Assembly (NCBI RefSeq): GCF_024227715.1
Contig: NZ_CP100448.1
Location: forward strand, 186,001-250,000
Source of the DNA: Halomarina litorea
GTDB taxonomy: Archaea > Halobacteriota > Halobacteria > Halobacteriales > Haloarculaceae
Length of the DNA: 64,000 nt
Reading direction: 5' to 3'
Shown here: piece after piece, positions 7,937 to 15,734 of the stretch
Position numbering within the stretch: the first letter of the stretch is position 1
How the letters are laid out: the number at the start of each line of letters is the position of its first letter
The notes under the pieces: generated by a model
What the model was told of the DNA's origin: nothing
What the model saw: the letters and a program-made list of their open reading frames with translations, nothing else
Database searches by the model: none
Translations under genes and position numbers: made by a program

Positions 7937-9157
7937 TCAGCCTTGCTCCTGCGTGGGGTTCACCCGCACGTCGGGGCCGAGGCCGACCGCCGCCAGCGCC
8001 CGGTCGCGTTCCTCGCGGGTGAGGCGGTACGGTTCGAGGGCGGCGTCCAGTTCGTCGTCGGTCGGACGACGCGACCGGTGGGCGTCGAGGAACCGGGCGA
8101 TGCGGTCGGCGGCGTGGTCCTTGAGTTCGCCCGTCAGCAGGTCGCCCGACCGGTACTCCCGGTCGAGTCGTGCCAGCACCTCGTCGTCGGGTTCGAACTG
8201 CGCACGGAGGTACTGGAAGGCGACGTCCACCTCGGGGTCGCCACCGTGTTCGCGGTGCGCGTCGAGGCTGTCGCGCCCGCCGGAGTAGGCGTGGCGGGCG
8301 ATGGTGTCTCGGACCGTCTCGCGGTCGGCGGTCAGGTCGATGCGGGGGACGTCGTCGGAGGAACTCATCTTGCCCGGTCCCGAGAGCGCCGGGAGGAACT
8401 TCGCCAGCAGTGCGCCCGGTTTCGAGACGGGGAAGCGCTCCTTGGCGGCGAGGTCACGGGCGAGGCGGACGTGCGGGTCCTGATCGACGGCGATGGGCAC
8501 CGTCGTCGGGTGGGGACCGTCGACGAACTCGGGGAGGAGGAGGTGGGCGGCCTGCATCGCCGGGTAGAACGACTCCCCGACGTTCCGCGCCTCGCCGTAC
8601 ACCGCCTCGTACGTCGCGGGGGTCACGTCCTTCGCGAGGGCCGTCGCGAGGGGGTAGAGGACGTCCGCGTCGGCGGTGTCCACGACGATGCGCGTCAGGT
8701 CGGGGTCGAAGCCGAACGCGAGGACGTCCCGCAGGTTGTCGCGGGTGTACGCTCGCGTCTCTGCCAGCGACTGCTCGCGGGTGCAGTACTTCTCGTCGTC
8801 CGAGAGCGGGACGTAGACGAACGCGCCGAAGGCCTCCTGCAGGTACTTCGCCAGCGAGAAGGCGACGGTGTGGCCGAGGTGCATCGGCCCGGAGGGGCCG
8901 ACGCCCGTGACCACGGAGACGCGCTCGCCCCGTTCTGCGGCCGCGAGGAAACGGTCGAGGTCACGCCCAGCGTAGGCGAGGCCCCGCCGGACGAGTGGCG
9001 GCGCGTCGGGGAACCGTCCCCGCTGGTCGTCGGTCAGCGGGTCGGCACCGAACTCGCGGACGAGTCGTTCGTACTCGTCGGGCGCGTCCGTGGAGGTTTC
9101 GGCGGAGGTGGTCGAATCGGTCGGTTCGTTCGTGGTCGTGTCGGTGTCGTCGTGCAT
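7937..9157 (-). CDS. trpS: Tryptophanyl-tRNA synthetase
   Basis: A 406-residue class I aminoacyl-tRNA synthetase that charges tRNA(Trp). The HIGH-type motif is PMHLGHTV (HLGH at 93-96), and the KMSKS-type motif is KMSSS at 263-267 in SGPGKMSSSDDVPR, the archaeal/eukaryal form. The first 27 residues are an acidic Thr/Ser/Asp tail typical of halophiles. I choose the ATG at 9157 (MHDDTD); the frame stays open upstream to 9253, but that part (Arg/Pro-rich) does not look like protein. A perfect 13-bp inverted repeat lies 105 bases upstream (9262-9301). Confidence 0.93.
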   Translation of the reverse strand: MHDDTDTTTNEPTDSTTSAETSTDAPDEYERLVREFGADPLTDDQRGRFPDAPPLVRRGLAYAGRDLDRFLAAAERGERVSVVTGVGPSGPMHLGHTVAFSLAKYLQEAFGAFVYVPLSDDEKYCTREQSLAETRAYTRDNLRDVLAFGFDPDLTRIVVDTADADVLYPLATALAKDVTPATYEAVYGEARNVGESFYPAMQAAHLLLPEFVDGPHPTTVPIAVDQDPHVRLARDLAAKERFPVSKPGALLAKFLPALSGPGKMSSSDDVPRIDLTADRETVRDTIARHAYSGGRDSLDAHREHGGDPEVDVAFQYLRAQFEPDDEVLARLDREYRSGDLLTGELKDHAADRIARFLDAHRSRRPTDDELDAALEPYRLTREERDRALAAVGLGPDVRVNPTQEQG

Positions 9158-9261
9158 CTGGTCGCGTGGGTACTGGTGGTCGGAGAGCGGGCGGCGAGAA
9201 CAGCGAGGGAGCGCCCGTCGCCCCCCGACCGGGTTAGGCCGCGACCGGAGCAACGACGGGA

Positions 9262-9301
9262 CTGTCCGCTGGCGAGGGGGCGTGCCAGCGCCAGCGGACA
9301 G
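9262..9301 (-). promoter_or_regulatory. Perfect 13-bp hairpin in the likely trpS leader
   Basis: CTGTCCGCTGGCG (9262-9274) and CGCCAGCGGACAG (9289-9301) are exact reverse complements separated by a 14-base loop. The hairpin lies 105 bases upstream of the trpS ATG. A weak TATA-like CGGAAAAGCG/CGCTTTTCCG stands at about 9330-9340, so a transcript starting near 9310 would begin with this hairpin. Folding of a leader or a dimeric repressor site are both possible. Confidence 0.5.
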
Positions 9302-9648
9302 CGTCCATACCCGAGGGGAGACGGCTGGCTCGGAAAAGCGTTGCTCTCACGTCGCGCGACTCGTCCGTGACGAACCGGACAGAACCCTACAATCCAACTT
9401 CGTGTATTTCGTGTGGAGGAGATAGCCGACCGCTGGCGGGCAGAGCGACGACGGAATGTGACCTCACGCCACTACGGGTGTGTGATAGTCACGAACGTGC
9501 AGTGGAAACGAAGGGGTCGGCGAGTCGACGGGTCGGGGGGTCCTGCTCGGCTCGGGGTCGGAGATTCTCGTGCCCTCCGAGCGTCACCGGCGACGAAATC
9601 GCCGGGGGTCCAGCGGGACGACCGAGCCGTCCCGCGCGGCGCCGAATC
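9302..9648. other. Intergenic region between trpS leader and rio1
   Basis: About 350 bases with no confident gene. The plus strand from a GTG at 9367 is open for about 50 codons that look protein-like: two close cysteines (SCISCGG), then ECD...RVCDSHERAVE. The frame does not stop; it runs on through the antisense of rio1. Third-position GC in those 50 codons is only about half, unlike real genes here. A frameshifted small zinc-binding protein is possible; I leave it unassigned. Confidence 0.35.
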
Positions 9649-10521
9649 TCACTCTCCCCCTTCCTCCTCGTCGGCCCGCGTGACGTACTCGAGGAGTTCG
9701 TCGCCGGTCACCTCGACGCCCTGCCGGGCGAAGAACTTCGCCACGTTCCGGCAGTCGCGTTCGAGGAAGTCGCGCGCGTTGGGGTGGTGGACGGTCACCG
9801 CCTGCCCGAGGTCGATGACGACGAGTTCGCCGTCGTGGACGACGATGTTGTACTCGCTCAGGTCGCCGTGGACGAGGCCGGCGTCGTACAGTCGGCGGGT
9901 GTACTCGCGGACCACCTCGAAGGCCGTCTGCGGGTTCTCGATGGTCACCTCCGCGAGGCGGCGGGCGCGCTGGTCCTCGACGCCGATGTACTCCATGAGG
10001 AGGACGTTTCGTTCGACGGCGATGGGGTCGGGGACCCGCACGCCGGCCGCCTGCGCGCGCTTGAGGTTGGCGTACTCCTTGCGGACCCACGCGAGGACGA
10101 CCTTCGCCTTGTCGCTCCCGATGCCCTCGAAGCGCGGGTCGCCGTCGAGGTAGTCGCGCATCTGCTTGAAGTCGCTCGCCGAGATGCGGTACACCTTGGC
10201 GGCGACGGTGCCCTCGGGACCGAGCGCCTCGTACACCGAGGCCTCCTTGCCCGTCGAGAGGGGGCCGCCGAACGCCTCGATGTAGCCGTCCTGAACGAGT
10301 TTGTAGATGGCCGCGAAGGTGGCGTCGTCGAACACCGACTCCTCGACTTTGAACTGCTCGTTGTCCTTCAGGCGTTTGCGGAACTCCAGGAACTTCCGGT
10401 CGCGCTTGCGGGCGATGCGGTCGGCCTCGGTGTCCGAGACGTCGACCTCCTCCCACTCGTCGCCGACGCCGTCGGTGTTCTCGAAGTCCAGCAGGCCGTA
10501 CTCCTCGCGGTTCCCGCTCAT
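9649..10521 (-). CDS. rio1: Rio1-family serine/threonine protein kinase
   Basis: A 290-residue atypical kinase. The nucleotide loop is LSTGKEASVYEAL (88-100), with K109 in AAKVYR as the ATP-anchoring lysine. The catalytic loop is LVHGDLSEYNIV (216-227), and the metal-binding segment is VVIDLGQAV (234-242). Rio1 takes part in late maturation of the small ribosomal subunit. An acidic N-terminal 30 residues and C-terminal tail are added. The gene overlaps the nucleotidyltransferase-like gene upstream by 4 bases and belongs to the aIF1A operon. Confidence 0.95.
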   Translation of the reverse strand: MSGNREEYGLLDFENTDGVGDEWEEVDVSDTEADRIARKRDRKFLEFRKRLKDNEQFKVEESVFDDATFAAIYKLVQDGYIEAFGGPLSTGKEASVYEALGPEGTVAAKVYRISASDFKQMRDYLDGDPRFEGIGSDKAKVVLAWVRKEYANLKRAQAAGVRVPDPIAVERNVLLMEYIGVEDQRARRLAEVTIENPQTAFEVVREYTRRLYDAGLVHGDLSEYNIVVHDGELVVIDLGQAVTVHHPNARDFLERDCRNVAKFFARQGVEVTGDELLEYVTRADEEEGGE

Positions 10522-11000
10522 CGTCGGGCCTCCGCGGCCGCACCCTCGGCGTGCTTCGCCACGAGTGCCGCCCGTTCGTTGTCACCCCGGGCGCGGTAGC
10601 CGAACGCCTCGAAGTCGAGTGGCATCACGGGTACGGCGTACTCGCCCATCGTGACGAACTCACGGACCGCCCCCACGTCGGGGGCGGGGACCCACTCGCC
10701 GTCGACGCGGTGTTCCACGTCGCCCATCAGTTCCACCTCGCACCCGTCGAGCGACAGCGCGCCGAAGTGCGAGCGGATGGTCGGGCTACCGGCCGCTTCG
10801 GGGGGCACGAGCGGTCTGACGACGGCGTCGGAGAAGCAGTCGGCGATACGGTGGACACCCTCGGCGTCCGTCACGACGTCCACGTCGCCCGGGTCGACCG
10901 GGAGGCCGCGGAGCGCGAGGTTCGCGCTGGCGGTAATCGCCCACGGGAGGTCCTCGGGGAGTCGGTCGCACAGCGTCCGCACCGCGGCAGGGTAGGTCAT
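10518..11000 (-). CDS. Nucleotidyltransferase-like protein
   Basis: A 160-residue protein placed between aIF1A and rio1. The N-terminal half resembles the minimal nucleotidyltransferase fold: WAITASANLALRGLPVDPGDVDVVTDAEG (about 20-48), with the Asp-x-Asp pair (DVDVV) expected for metal binding, and later GALSLDGCEVELMGDVEHR giving a possible third acid. The classic GS motif is replaced by SAN, so catalytic activity is uncertain. The conserved operon position suggests a link to translation or ribosome maturation. It is 7 bases after aIF1A and overlaps rio1. Confidence 0.7.
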   Translation of the reverse strand: MTYPAAVRTLCDRLPEDLPWAITASANLALRGLPVDPGDVDVVTDAEGVHRIADCFSDAVVRPLVPPEAAGSPTIRSHFGALSLDGCEVELMGDVEHRVDGEWVPAPDVGAVREFVTMGEYAVPVMPLDFEAFGYRARGDNERAALVAKHAEGAAAEARR

Positions 11001-11007
11001 ACGCGGG

Positions 11008-11292
11008 TCACTGGATGTGTCCCTCCCGGCGCAACTGGTCGGCCTCCTGTTTCTCGTAGCGCCACGTGACGTCAGCCTTCTCGTCCTGCCAGTCCCACGG
11101 GTCCACCAGCACCACGTCGTCCTCGCGGATCCAGATGCGCTTTTGCATGCGACCCGGGATGCGGGCCGTGCGCTCGGTCCCGTCCATGCACCGCACCTTG
11201 ATGCGGTTGGCCCCGAGCATGTCGGTCACGACGGCGAACACCTCGTCGTCGTCGGGCATACGCAGGTCGTTCCTGCTGTCGCTGTCGCTCAT
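11008..11292 (-). CDS. eif1a: Translation initiation factor aIF1A
   Basis: A 94-residue OB-fold protein that binds the A-site of the small ribosomal subunit and promotes start-codon selection. The core is [52 protein letters not shown] (about 23-73), as in other archaeal aIF1A proteins. The ATG at 11292 ([10 protein letters not shown]) is preceded by GAACATCTCCCT; a longer open frame upstream is non-coding in character. First gene of the aIF1A / nucleotidyltransferase / rio1 operon. Confidence 0.95.
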   Translation of the reverse strand: MSDSDSRNDLRMPDDDEVFAVVTDMLGANRIKVRCMDGTERTARIPGRMQKRIWIREDDVVLVDPWDWQDEKADVTWRYEKQEADQLRREGHIQ

Positions 11293-11425
11293 AGGGAGAT
11301 GTTCGAGCGGGGTACAATTAAAGCTTGCAACGGTCCGAGCGCCGGCGAGAGCGACCGACGGCCGGGATACGCCGTCTCGACCGACTTCGCGGCAGTTTAT
11401 GTGTCGGGGGGTCCGACGGACGGAC

Positions 11426-11620
11426 ATGCTCGGGAAACTCGGCACGACCGGCATCGCCGGTGTCCTGTTGCTCGTCGGCGGCCTCGCCGTCATCGCCTAC
11501 ACCGCACCCATCGTCGCCCTCGGGATGGCCCTCGTCCTCGTCGGCCTCCTGCTGGTCGCCAAGGGATTGATGAGCGGTCTCCTCGAATCGTTCGGGATGG
11601 GCGGGATGTTCGAGTTCTAA
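11426..11620 (+). CDS. Small two-helix membrane protein (DUF7470-like)
   Basis: A 64-residue hydrophobic protein with two predicted membrane helices (about 10-28 and 31-48), joined by a tight turn and followed by [13 protein letters not shown]. Small haloarchaeal membrane proteins with this glycine/leucine-rich pattern are common and have no known function. TTTATG at 11397-11402 lies about 25 bases before the ATG and is a plausible TATA box for a leaderless transcript. The stop codon directly abuts the end of the convergent DUF460 gene. Confidence 0.7.
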   Translation: MLGKLGTTGIAGVLLLVGGLAVIAYTAPIVALGMALVLVGLLLVAKGLMSGLLESFGMGGMFEF

Positions 11621-13669
11621 TCAGTCGCCCGTCCCCTCGCTCGACTCGTTCATCCCGGCGCGGTGTTCGCTGATGAGGCGGTCGACCATCTCGCCCTTCC
11701 GGTCTTTCCGGCGCTGTTCGGCGCGAGCCTCCCAGTCCTCGATGGCGGCCGCCACCTCGCTCTCGCGGGCGATGGCGAGTTCGTCTATCTCCTGGATGGT
11801 CACGTCCTCGGCGGGCGCGACGGGGACACCGTGGTCGAACAGCACCTCGTCGGCGACGTCCGAGAGGCCGCCCTGCCGGAGGACGACGCGGGGGTCGCGC
11901 TCCGCGAGGAGTTCCGCCGTCGAGCGCCCGGCACCCGAGGCGTCCCGGAGGAAGACCACGTCGCCCGACGCGAGGCCGAAGCGCTCGTGGGCGTCCTCGA
12001 TGGCCCCCTTCGTGAACTGCTCGACGACCTTCACCGGGACCAGCCCGGCGCGCTCCTCGGCGACGTCCGCGAAGTTCGAGTGGTCGAGCTTCCAGAGGGT
12101 CTTCAGGCGCTCGAGTTTCCCCTCCAACGACTCGACGCGGTCGCGCTCCTCGGCGAGTTCTCGCTTCAACCGTTCGGTCTCGCGTTCGAGGCGGGTTACC
12201 TCCCGGCGCTCTCTGGCCTCCCGGCGCTCCTCGCGGCGGGCCTCGCTCAGTTCGTCCTCGTACTCCGCGATGCGGTCGTCCTTCCGTCCGATGGTCTCCT
12301 TCAGGTCCTCGACGTGCGATTCGAGGCGGTCGTTGCGCGCCTCCAGTCGCTTGATGCGCTTCTCCTCGGCGGTGAGTTCGCGGGGCGTGTGTTCGGTCGA
12401 TTCCTCCTCGCGCTCTTCCGTCTCCGTCAGGTCGGCGATGACGGACTCGACGGACTCCTCGCCCGTGAGGACGCGCGCGGTCACCTCCCCCCGGTCGAGT
12501 TGCGCCGGAATCTTCCGGGCGATGCGGTCGAACTGGTCCTCGTGGGCGTCGAAGGCGAACAGCGCGGCGGCCATCGCGTCGCGTTCGTGGTCGTTGTCGT
12601 AGCCCACCTCCCGCGTGCGGTGCTGTTTCGAGTCCACCAGCAGGTCCCGGTCGGGCGTCCACGCGGCGGCGTCGAAGCTCCGGCGGATCTTCTCGACCGT
12701 CTCGGGCATCGGCGTCACGTCCGCCGCGACCATCAGCGGCCGGCCGCGTTCGATGATCCACTCGATGACGGCCGCGGTGTCGGCGGTGCGCGTCGAGAGG
12801 ACGTCCAGCACCTCCCCCCCGAGGCCGACGATGGCGACGGCGGTGGTCGTCCCCGGGTCGATGCCGACGATGACGTGGTCGCGGCGCTTGGCCAGCGGTT
12901 CGAACTCGATGCCGTCGCGCCGTTCGCGTTCGATTTCGACGCGCACGTCGCCCGACCGCGCCGCCTTCACCGGGATGTCCTCCGGGCGGGCTTTCACCGT
13001 GAAGACGGCCCGCGAGAGGCCGCCGTACTTCTCGACACGGTCGACCTCGTACTCCAAGCCCGCCTCGTCGAGGGTCCGTTCGACGTCGCGGGCCTTGTTC
13101 TGGACGTGGCCGTGGATGCGCCGCGTGTAGCGGTCCTCGCTCCACCCGCCCTTGCCGGTCGAGCGACCGCGGGAGACCTTCACGGTGGTCGTGTCGGTGA
13201 ACGCGGTCACCTCGTAGCCGACGTTCGCGGCCGCGAGGCGGGCGGCGGCCTCCGCCTCCTCCATCGGTTTCTTCCCGTACGGAACGCCGTGGCGGGAGGC
13301 GACCCGCGAGAGGGGTTCGGGCCGCTCCGCGCCCGTCACCTGCACCAGTTTCGTCTCGGCGGGCAGCGAGCGCAGGAGGTGGACGAGGGCGTCCTTGTCG
13401 GCCGCGAGTTCGTACATGTTGTCCGTCGCCACCATCGACGGCTTCTCGCGGTCGATGAGGCGCCGGAGTTTGCGAAGGGAGACGACGTCGCGGTCGAGGT
13501 GTTCCTCGTCACCGGACTGCGCCGCGTTCTGGTTGGCTCGTGGGGTCCCCCGGACCCCGCGAGCGTCGAAGGCGACGACGGCGTACTGGGGGGCGTCCCC
13601 GCGGACGTCACCGCTCTGCACGTCCACCCCGAACACGACCGCGTCGAGGGCACTCGTGCGAGTACTCAC
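11621..13669 (-). CDS. DUF460 RuvC/RNase H-fold protein with coiled coil
   Basis: A 682-residue protein of the archaeal DUF460 family. Residues 1-230 form the N-terminal domain. A RuvC/YqgF-like RNase H fold starts at about 263 (VIVGIDPGTTTAVAIVGL, with the catalytic-type Asp), continues with VAADVTPMP, and ends with DNDHERDAMAAALFAF near 370, where acidic residues are placed as in RuvC nucleases. A charged coiled coil spans about 425-545 (EEKRIKRLEARNDRL...), then a C-terminal globular domain. The family is predicted to act on nucleic acids, but no activity is established. Length is normal. Confidence 0.85.
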   Translation of the reverse strand: MSTRTSALDAVVFGVDVQSGDVRGDAPQYAVVAFDARGVRGTPRANQNAAQSGDEEHLDRDVVSLRKLRRLIDREKPSMVATDNMYELAADKDALVHLLRSLPAETKLVQVTGAERPEPLSRVASRHGVPYGKKPMEEAEAAARLAAANVGYEVTAFTDTTTVKVSRGRSTGKGGWSEDRYTRRIHGHVQNKARDVERTLDEAGLEYEVDRVEKYGGLSRAVFTVKARPEDIPVKAARSGDVRVEIERERRDGIEFEPLAKRRDHVIVGIDPGTTTAVAIVGLGGEVLDVLSTRTADTAAVIEWIIERGRPLMVAADVTPMPETVEKIRRSFDAAAWTPDRDLLVDSKQHRTREVGYDNDHERDAMAAALFAFDAHEDQFDRIARKIPAQLDRGEVTARVLTGEESVESVIADLTETEEREEESTEHTPRELTAEEKRIKRLEARNDRLESHVEDLKETIGRKDDRIAEYEDELSEARREERREARERREVTRLERETERLKRELAEERDRVESLEGKLERLKTLWKLDHSNFADVAEERAGLVPVKVVEQFTKGAIEDAHERFGLASGDVVFLRDASGAGRSTAELLAERDPRVVLRQGGLSDVADEVLFDHGVPVAPAEDVTIQEIDELAIARESEVAAAIEDWEARAEQRRKDRKGEMVDRLISEHRAGMNESSEGTGD

Positions 13670-13718
13670 ACCACGCGTAGGTGGAGCGCATTCTTAAACT
13701 CCGTGCCGTGAGTGGGTT

Positions 13719-13901
13719 TCACGCCTCCGGCGACCACGCACAGGACGTGCCGTACACCAGTTCTTCCGCCACGATGTGTTCGTGGAGGCAGGCGTAGTTA
13801 CAGAACCCGCCCACGGGCGTCCGGTCGTCGGCGTCGCCCTCGCTCACCCAGACCGGGTCGTAGTGCGAGAGGTCGCTGCCGCAGTAGGTGCAGTCGGTCA
13901 T
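13719..13901 (-). CDS. Small zinc-binding protein (DUF7576-like)
   Basis: A 60-residue protein with a treble-clef-like zinc site: CTYCGSDL at the N terminus, then FCNYACLHEHI (about 34-44). Two CxxC-type knuckles plus histidines supply the ligands. Such short zinc ribbons are frequent in haloarchaea and are often needed for normal growth or behaviour, but this one has no assigned role. It lies 49 bases upstream of the DUF460 start on the same strand and may share its transcript. Confidence 0.75.
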   Translation of the reverse strand: MTDCTYCGSDLSHYDPVWVSEGDADDRTPVGGFCNYACLHEHIVAEELVYGTSCAWSPEA

Positions 13902-13961
13902 AGCTCTAGGAAGTACCGCGAGGGGAAAAGCCGCCGTCCCGTCGTGGGCGGGGGCGGGCGT

Positions 13962-14882
13962 CTACTCCGAGTCGGGGAACGGTACGTCGAGTTCCTGCCC
14001 ATCGTCGGGGACGAAACACCGCCCGGAGAACACCTCGCGGGCTTCCTTCTGCAACGGCGAGGGGTTCGGGTAGCGCGAGGAGATGTGCGTGAGGGCGAGT
14101 CGCTTCACGCCGGCGTCGCGGGCGACGCGGGCCGCCTCGCGGGCGGTGGAGTGGCCCGTCGCGGGCGCGCGGTCGGCGTGGTCGCTGGCGAACGTCGCGT
14201 CGTGGACGAGCAGGTCCGCGTCCGCCGAGACGTCCTTCGTCGCCTGGACGGGGCGCGTATCGCCGGTGTAGATCACCCGGCGGCCGGGCCGGGGGGCGCC
14301 GACGACCTGTTCGGGGTCGATTACGGTGCCGTCGTCCAGTTCGACGGACTCCCCGCGGTGGAGTTGCGAGAACTTCGGGCCGACGGGCACCCCGAGTTCC
14401 TCGGCGCGTTCCCGGTCGAAGCGGCCCTTCCGGTCGTCCTCGACGATGGCGTAGCCCACCGAGGAGGTGCGGTGCTGGGTCTCGAACGCCCGGACCTCGA
14501 ACTCCTCGCCGCGCAGGGCGACGTCGCCGGGGCGGACCTCGTTGACCCGGACGGGGAAACCGGGGCGCGCGCCCGTCGCGCCGAGGAGTTCCTCGACGTC
14601 CCGCCGGGTCCCGGGGGGCGTGTGGATGGCGAGGGTGTCCTCGCGGTCGTTGAAGTCCCACGTCTGACAGAGGCCGGGGAGGCCGAGGACGTGGTCGCCG
14701 TGGAGGTGCGTGAGGAAGACGTGCGAGACGTCGAAGCCGGTCCCGAAGCGCATCATCTGGCGCTGGGTGCCCTCGCCGACGTCGAAGAGGAACCGGTCGC
14801 CCTCCCGGCGGACCATCAGCGCGGAGGTGTTGCGCTCGGTCGTCGGGACGGCCCCGCTGGTCCCGAGGAACGTCACGTGCAT
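13962..14882 (-). CDS. rnz: Ribonuclease Z (tRNA 3' endonuclease)
   Basis: A 306-residue metallo-beta-lactamase-fold enzyme that cleaves the 3' trailer from tRNA precursors. It has the short-form RNase Z layout: MHVTFLGTSGAVPTTERNTSA, the zinc motif LTHLHGDHVLGLPG (H59, H61, D63, H64), the exosite arm around 95-125, IYTGDTRP (metal-bridging Asp), HDATFAS and LTHISSRY near the C terminus. The ATG at 14882 gives the canonical start. It is upstream of the small zinc protein, on the same strand. Confidence 0.95.
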   Translation of the reverse strand: MHVTFLGTSGAVPTTERNTSALMVRREGDRFLFDVGEGTQRQMMRFGTGFDVSHVFLTHLHGDHVLGLPGLCQTWDFNDREDTLAIHTPPGTRRDVEELLGATGARPGFPVRVNEVRPGDVALRGEEFEVRAFETQHRTSSVGYAIVEDDRKGRFDRERAEELGVPVGPKFSQLHRGESVELDDGTVIDPEQVVGAPRPGRRVIYTGDTRPVQATKDVSADADLLVHDATFASDHADRAPATGHSTAREAARVARDAGVKRLALTHISSRYPNPSPLQKEAREVFSGRCFVPDDGQELDVPFPDSE

Positions 14883-14978
14883 ACCGGAACTGGCCGGTGC
14901 GGTCGGATAGCCGCTTCGACTCGCCTCGACTCCCCGCCCGGAGCGCGAAGTTATCCTCTCTCCCGACCAGTAGGGCTC

Positions 14979-15623
14979 ATGTCCTCTCCGTCTACTCGCC
15001 AGTCCGGGGAGTCAGGTCGACCCACGACCGTCGCCGATCGCGCTCGCGAGAACGAAGCGTCCACAGAGTCGCCGCATGCTCTCGCTCGCCGCGCTCGCGA
15101 GAACGAAGCGTCCACAGAGTCGCCGCATGCTCTCGCTCGCCGCGCTCGCGAGAACGCCGCCGGCATCGCCGCCATGCTCGTCCTCGGCCTCGGCTTCGTC
15201 GCCCTGTTCAGCGGGTTCGAGTACTTCTTCCTCGTCTGGATACTGGGGTTCACGGTCGTCGTCCCCATCGTCGCCATGCTGTTCGAGGACGAGGAGCGCG
15301 AGGCCGAGAAACGCGACGCGTTCTTCGAGGAGATCTACCGCGGAGCCGAGCGACTGGCCAGCGGCATCAGGGCACTGGAGACGGGGACGGCAGAACCGGT
15401 CCGGAGCGACCGACGCGACCGGCGGAGCGACCCCGACCCGGTCCCCCGTGCGGACGCGCTGGCGACCCTGCGCGACCGCTACGCGCGCGGCGAGTTGACC
15501 GACGAGCAGTTCGAGCGAAAGCTCGACCGGTTGCTAGAGACGGACACGCCGGAGAACGCCGCCGACTGGCGGCGCGAGGAACGGGAGCGCAGGCGGGAAC
15601 GAGAACACGAGTTCGAGCGCTGA
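14979..15623 (+). CDS. SHOCT-domain membrane protein with internal 51-bp repeats
   Basis: A 214-residue protein. Residues 20-55 are two exact 17-residue copies (RARENEASTESPHALAR) plus the first residues of a third. Two membrane helices follow (about 62-80 and 83-100). The C-terminal third contains a SHOCT motif, ALATLRDRYARGELTDEQFERKLDRLLE (about 166-193), a short helical module often found at the ends of membrane or oligomerising proteins. Without the repeat the protein would look like many haloarchaeal SHOCT proteins. The divergent rnz gene is 96 bases upstream. Confidence 0.8.
   Translation: MSSPSTRQSGESGRPTTVADRARENEASTESPHALARRARENEASTESPHALARRARENAAGIAAMLVLGLGFVALFSGFEYFFLVWILGFTVVVPIVAMLFEDEEREAEKRDAFFEEIYRGAERLASGIRALETGTAEPVRSDRRDRRSDPDPVPRADALATLRDRYARGELTDEQFERKLDRLLETDTPENAADWRREERERRREREHEFER
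15039..15155 (+). repeat. 51-bp direct repeat, two full copies and a partial third
   Basis: The unit beginning CGCGCTCGCGAGAACG is repeated exactly at 15039-15089 and 15090-15140, and its first 16 bases recur at 15141-15156. The period is a multiple of three, so the SHOCT gene frame is kept. Identical copies point to a recent duplication. Confidence 0.9.
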
Positions 15624-15700
15624 GCCGGACCGTTCGACCGTTCGTGACCGTTCAATCGCGCGACTGCGGCGGTGTCGAACCGTCCCGAACGGCCGACCGA

Positions 15701-15708
15701 TTTATATT
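15701..15708 (+). promoter_or_regulatory. TATA box of the DUF4382 lipoprotein gene
   Basis: TTTATATT stands about 30 bases before the ATG at 15735, in a short AT-richer interval, as expected for a leaderless or nearly leaderless haloarchaeal transcript. Confidence 0.65.
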
Positions 15709-15734
15709 CGAAGTGGAGAACGTTCTGTGTACAG

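Noticed and set aside
11663-13711. 682-codon plus-strand frame opposite the DUF460 gene
   Set aside because: Antisense shadow; the minus frame has the RuvC-like motif and coiled coil.
15039-15156. CRISPR-like repeat
   Set aside because: Units are directly adjacent without spacers and are in frame inside a gene; it is a coding tandem repeat.
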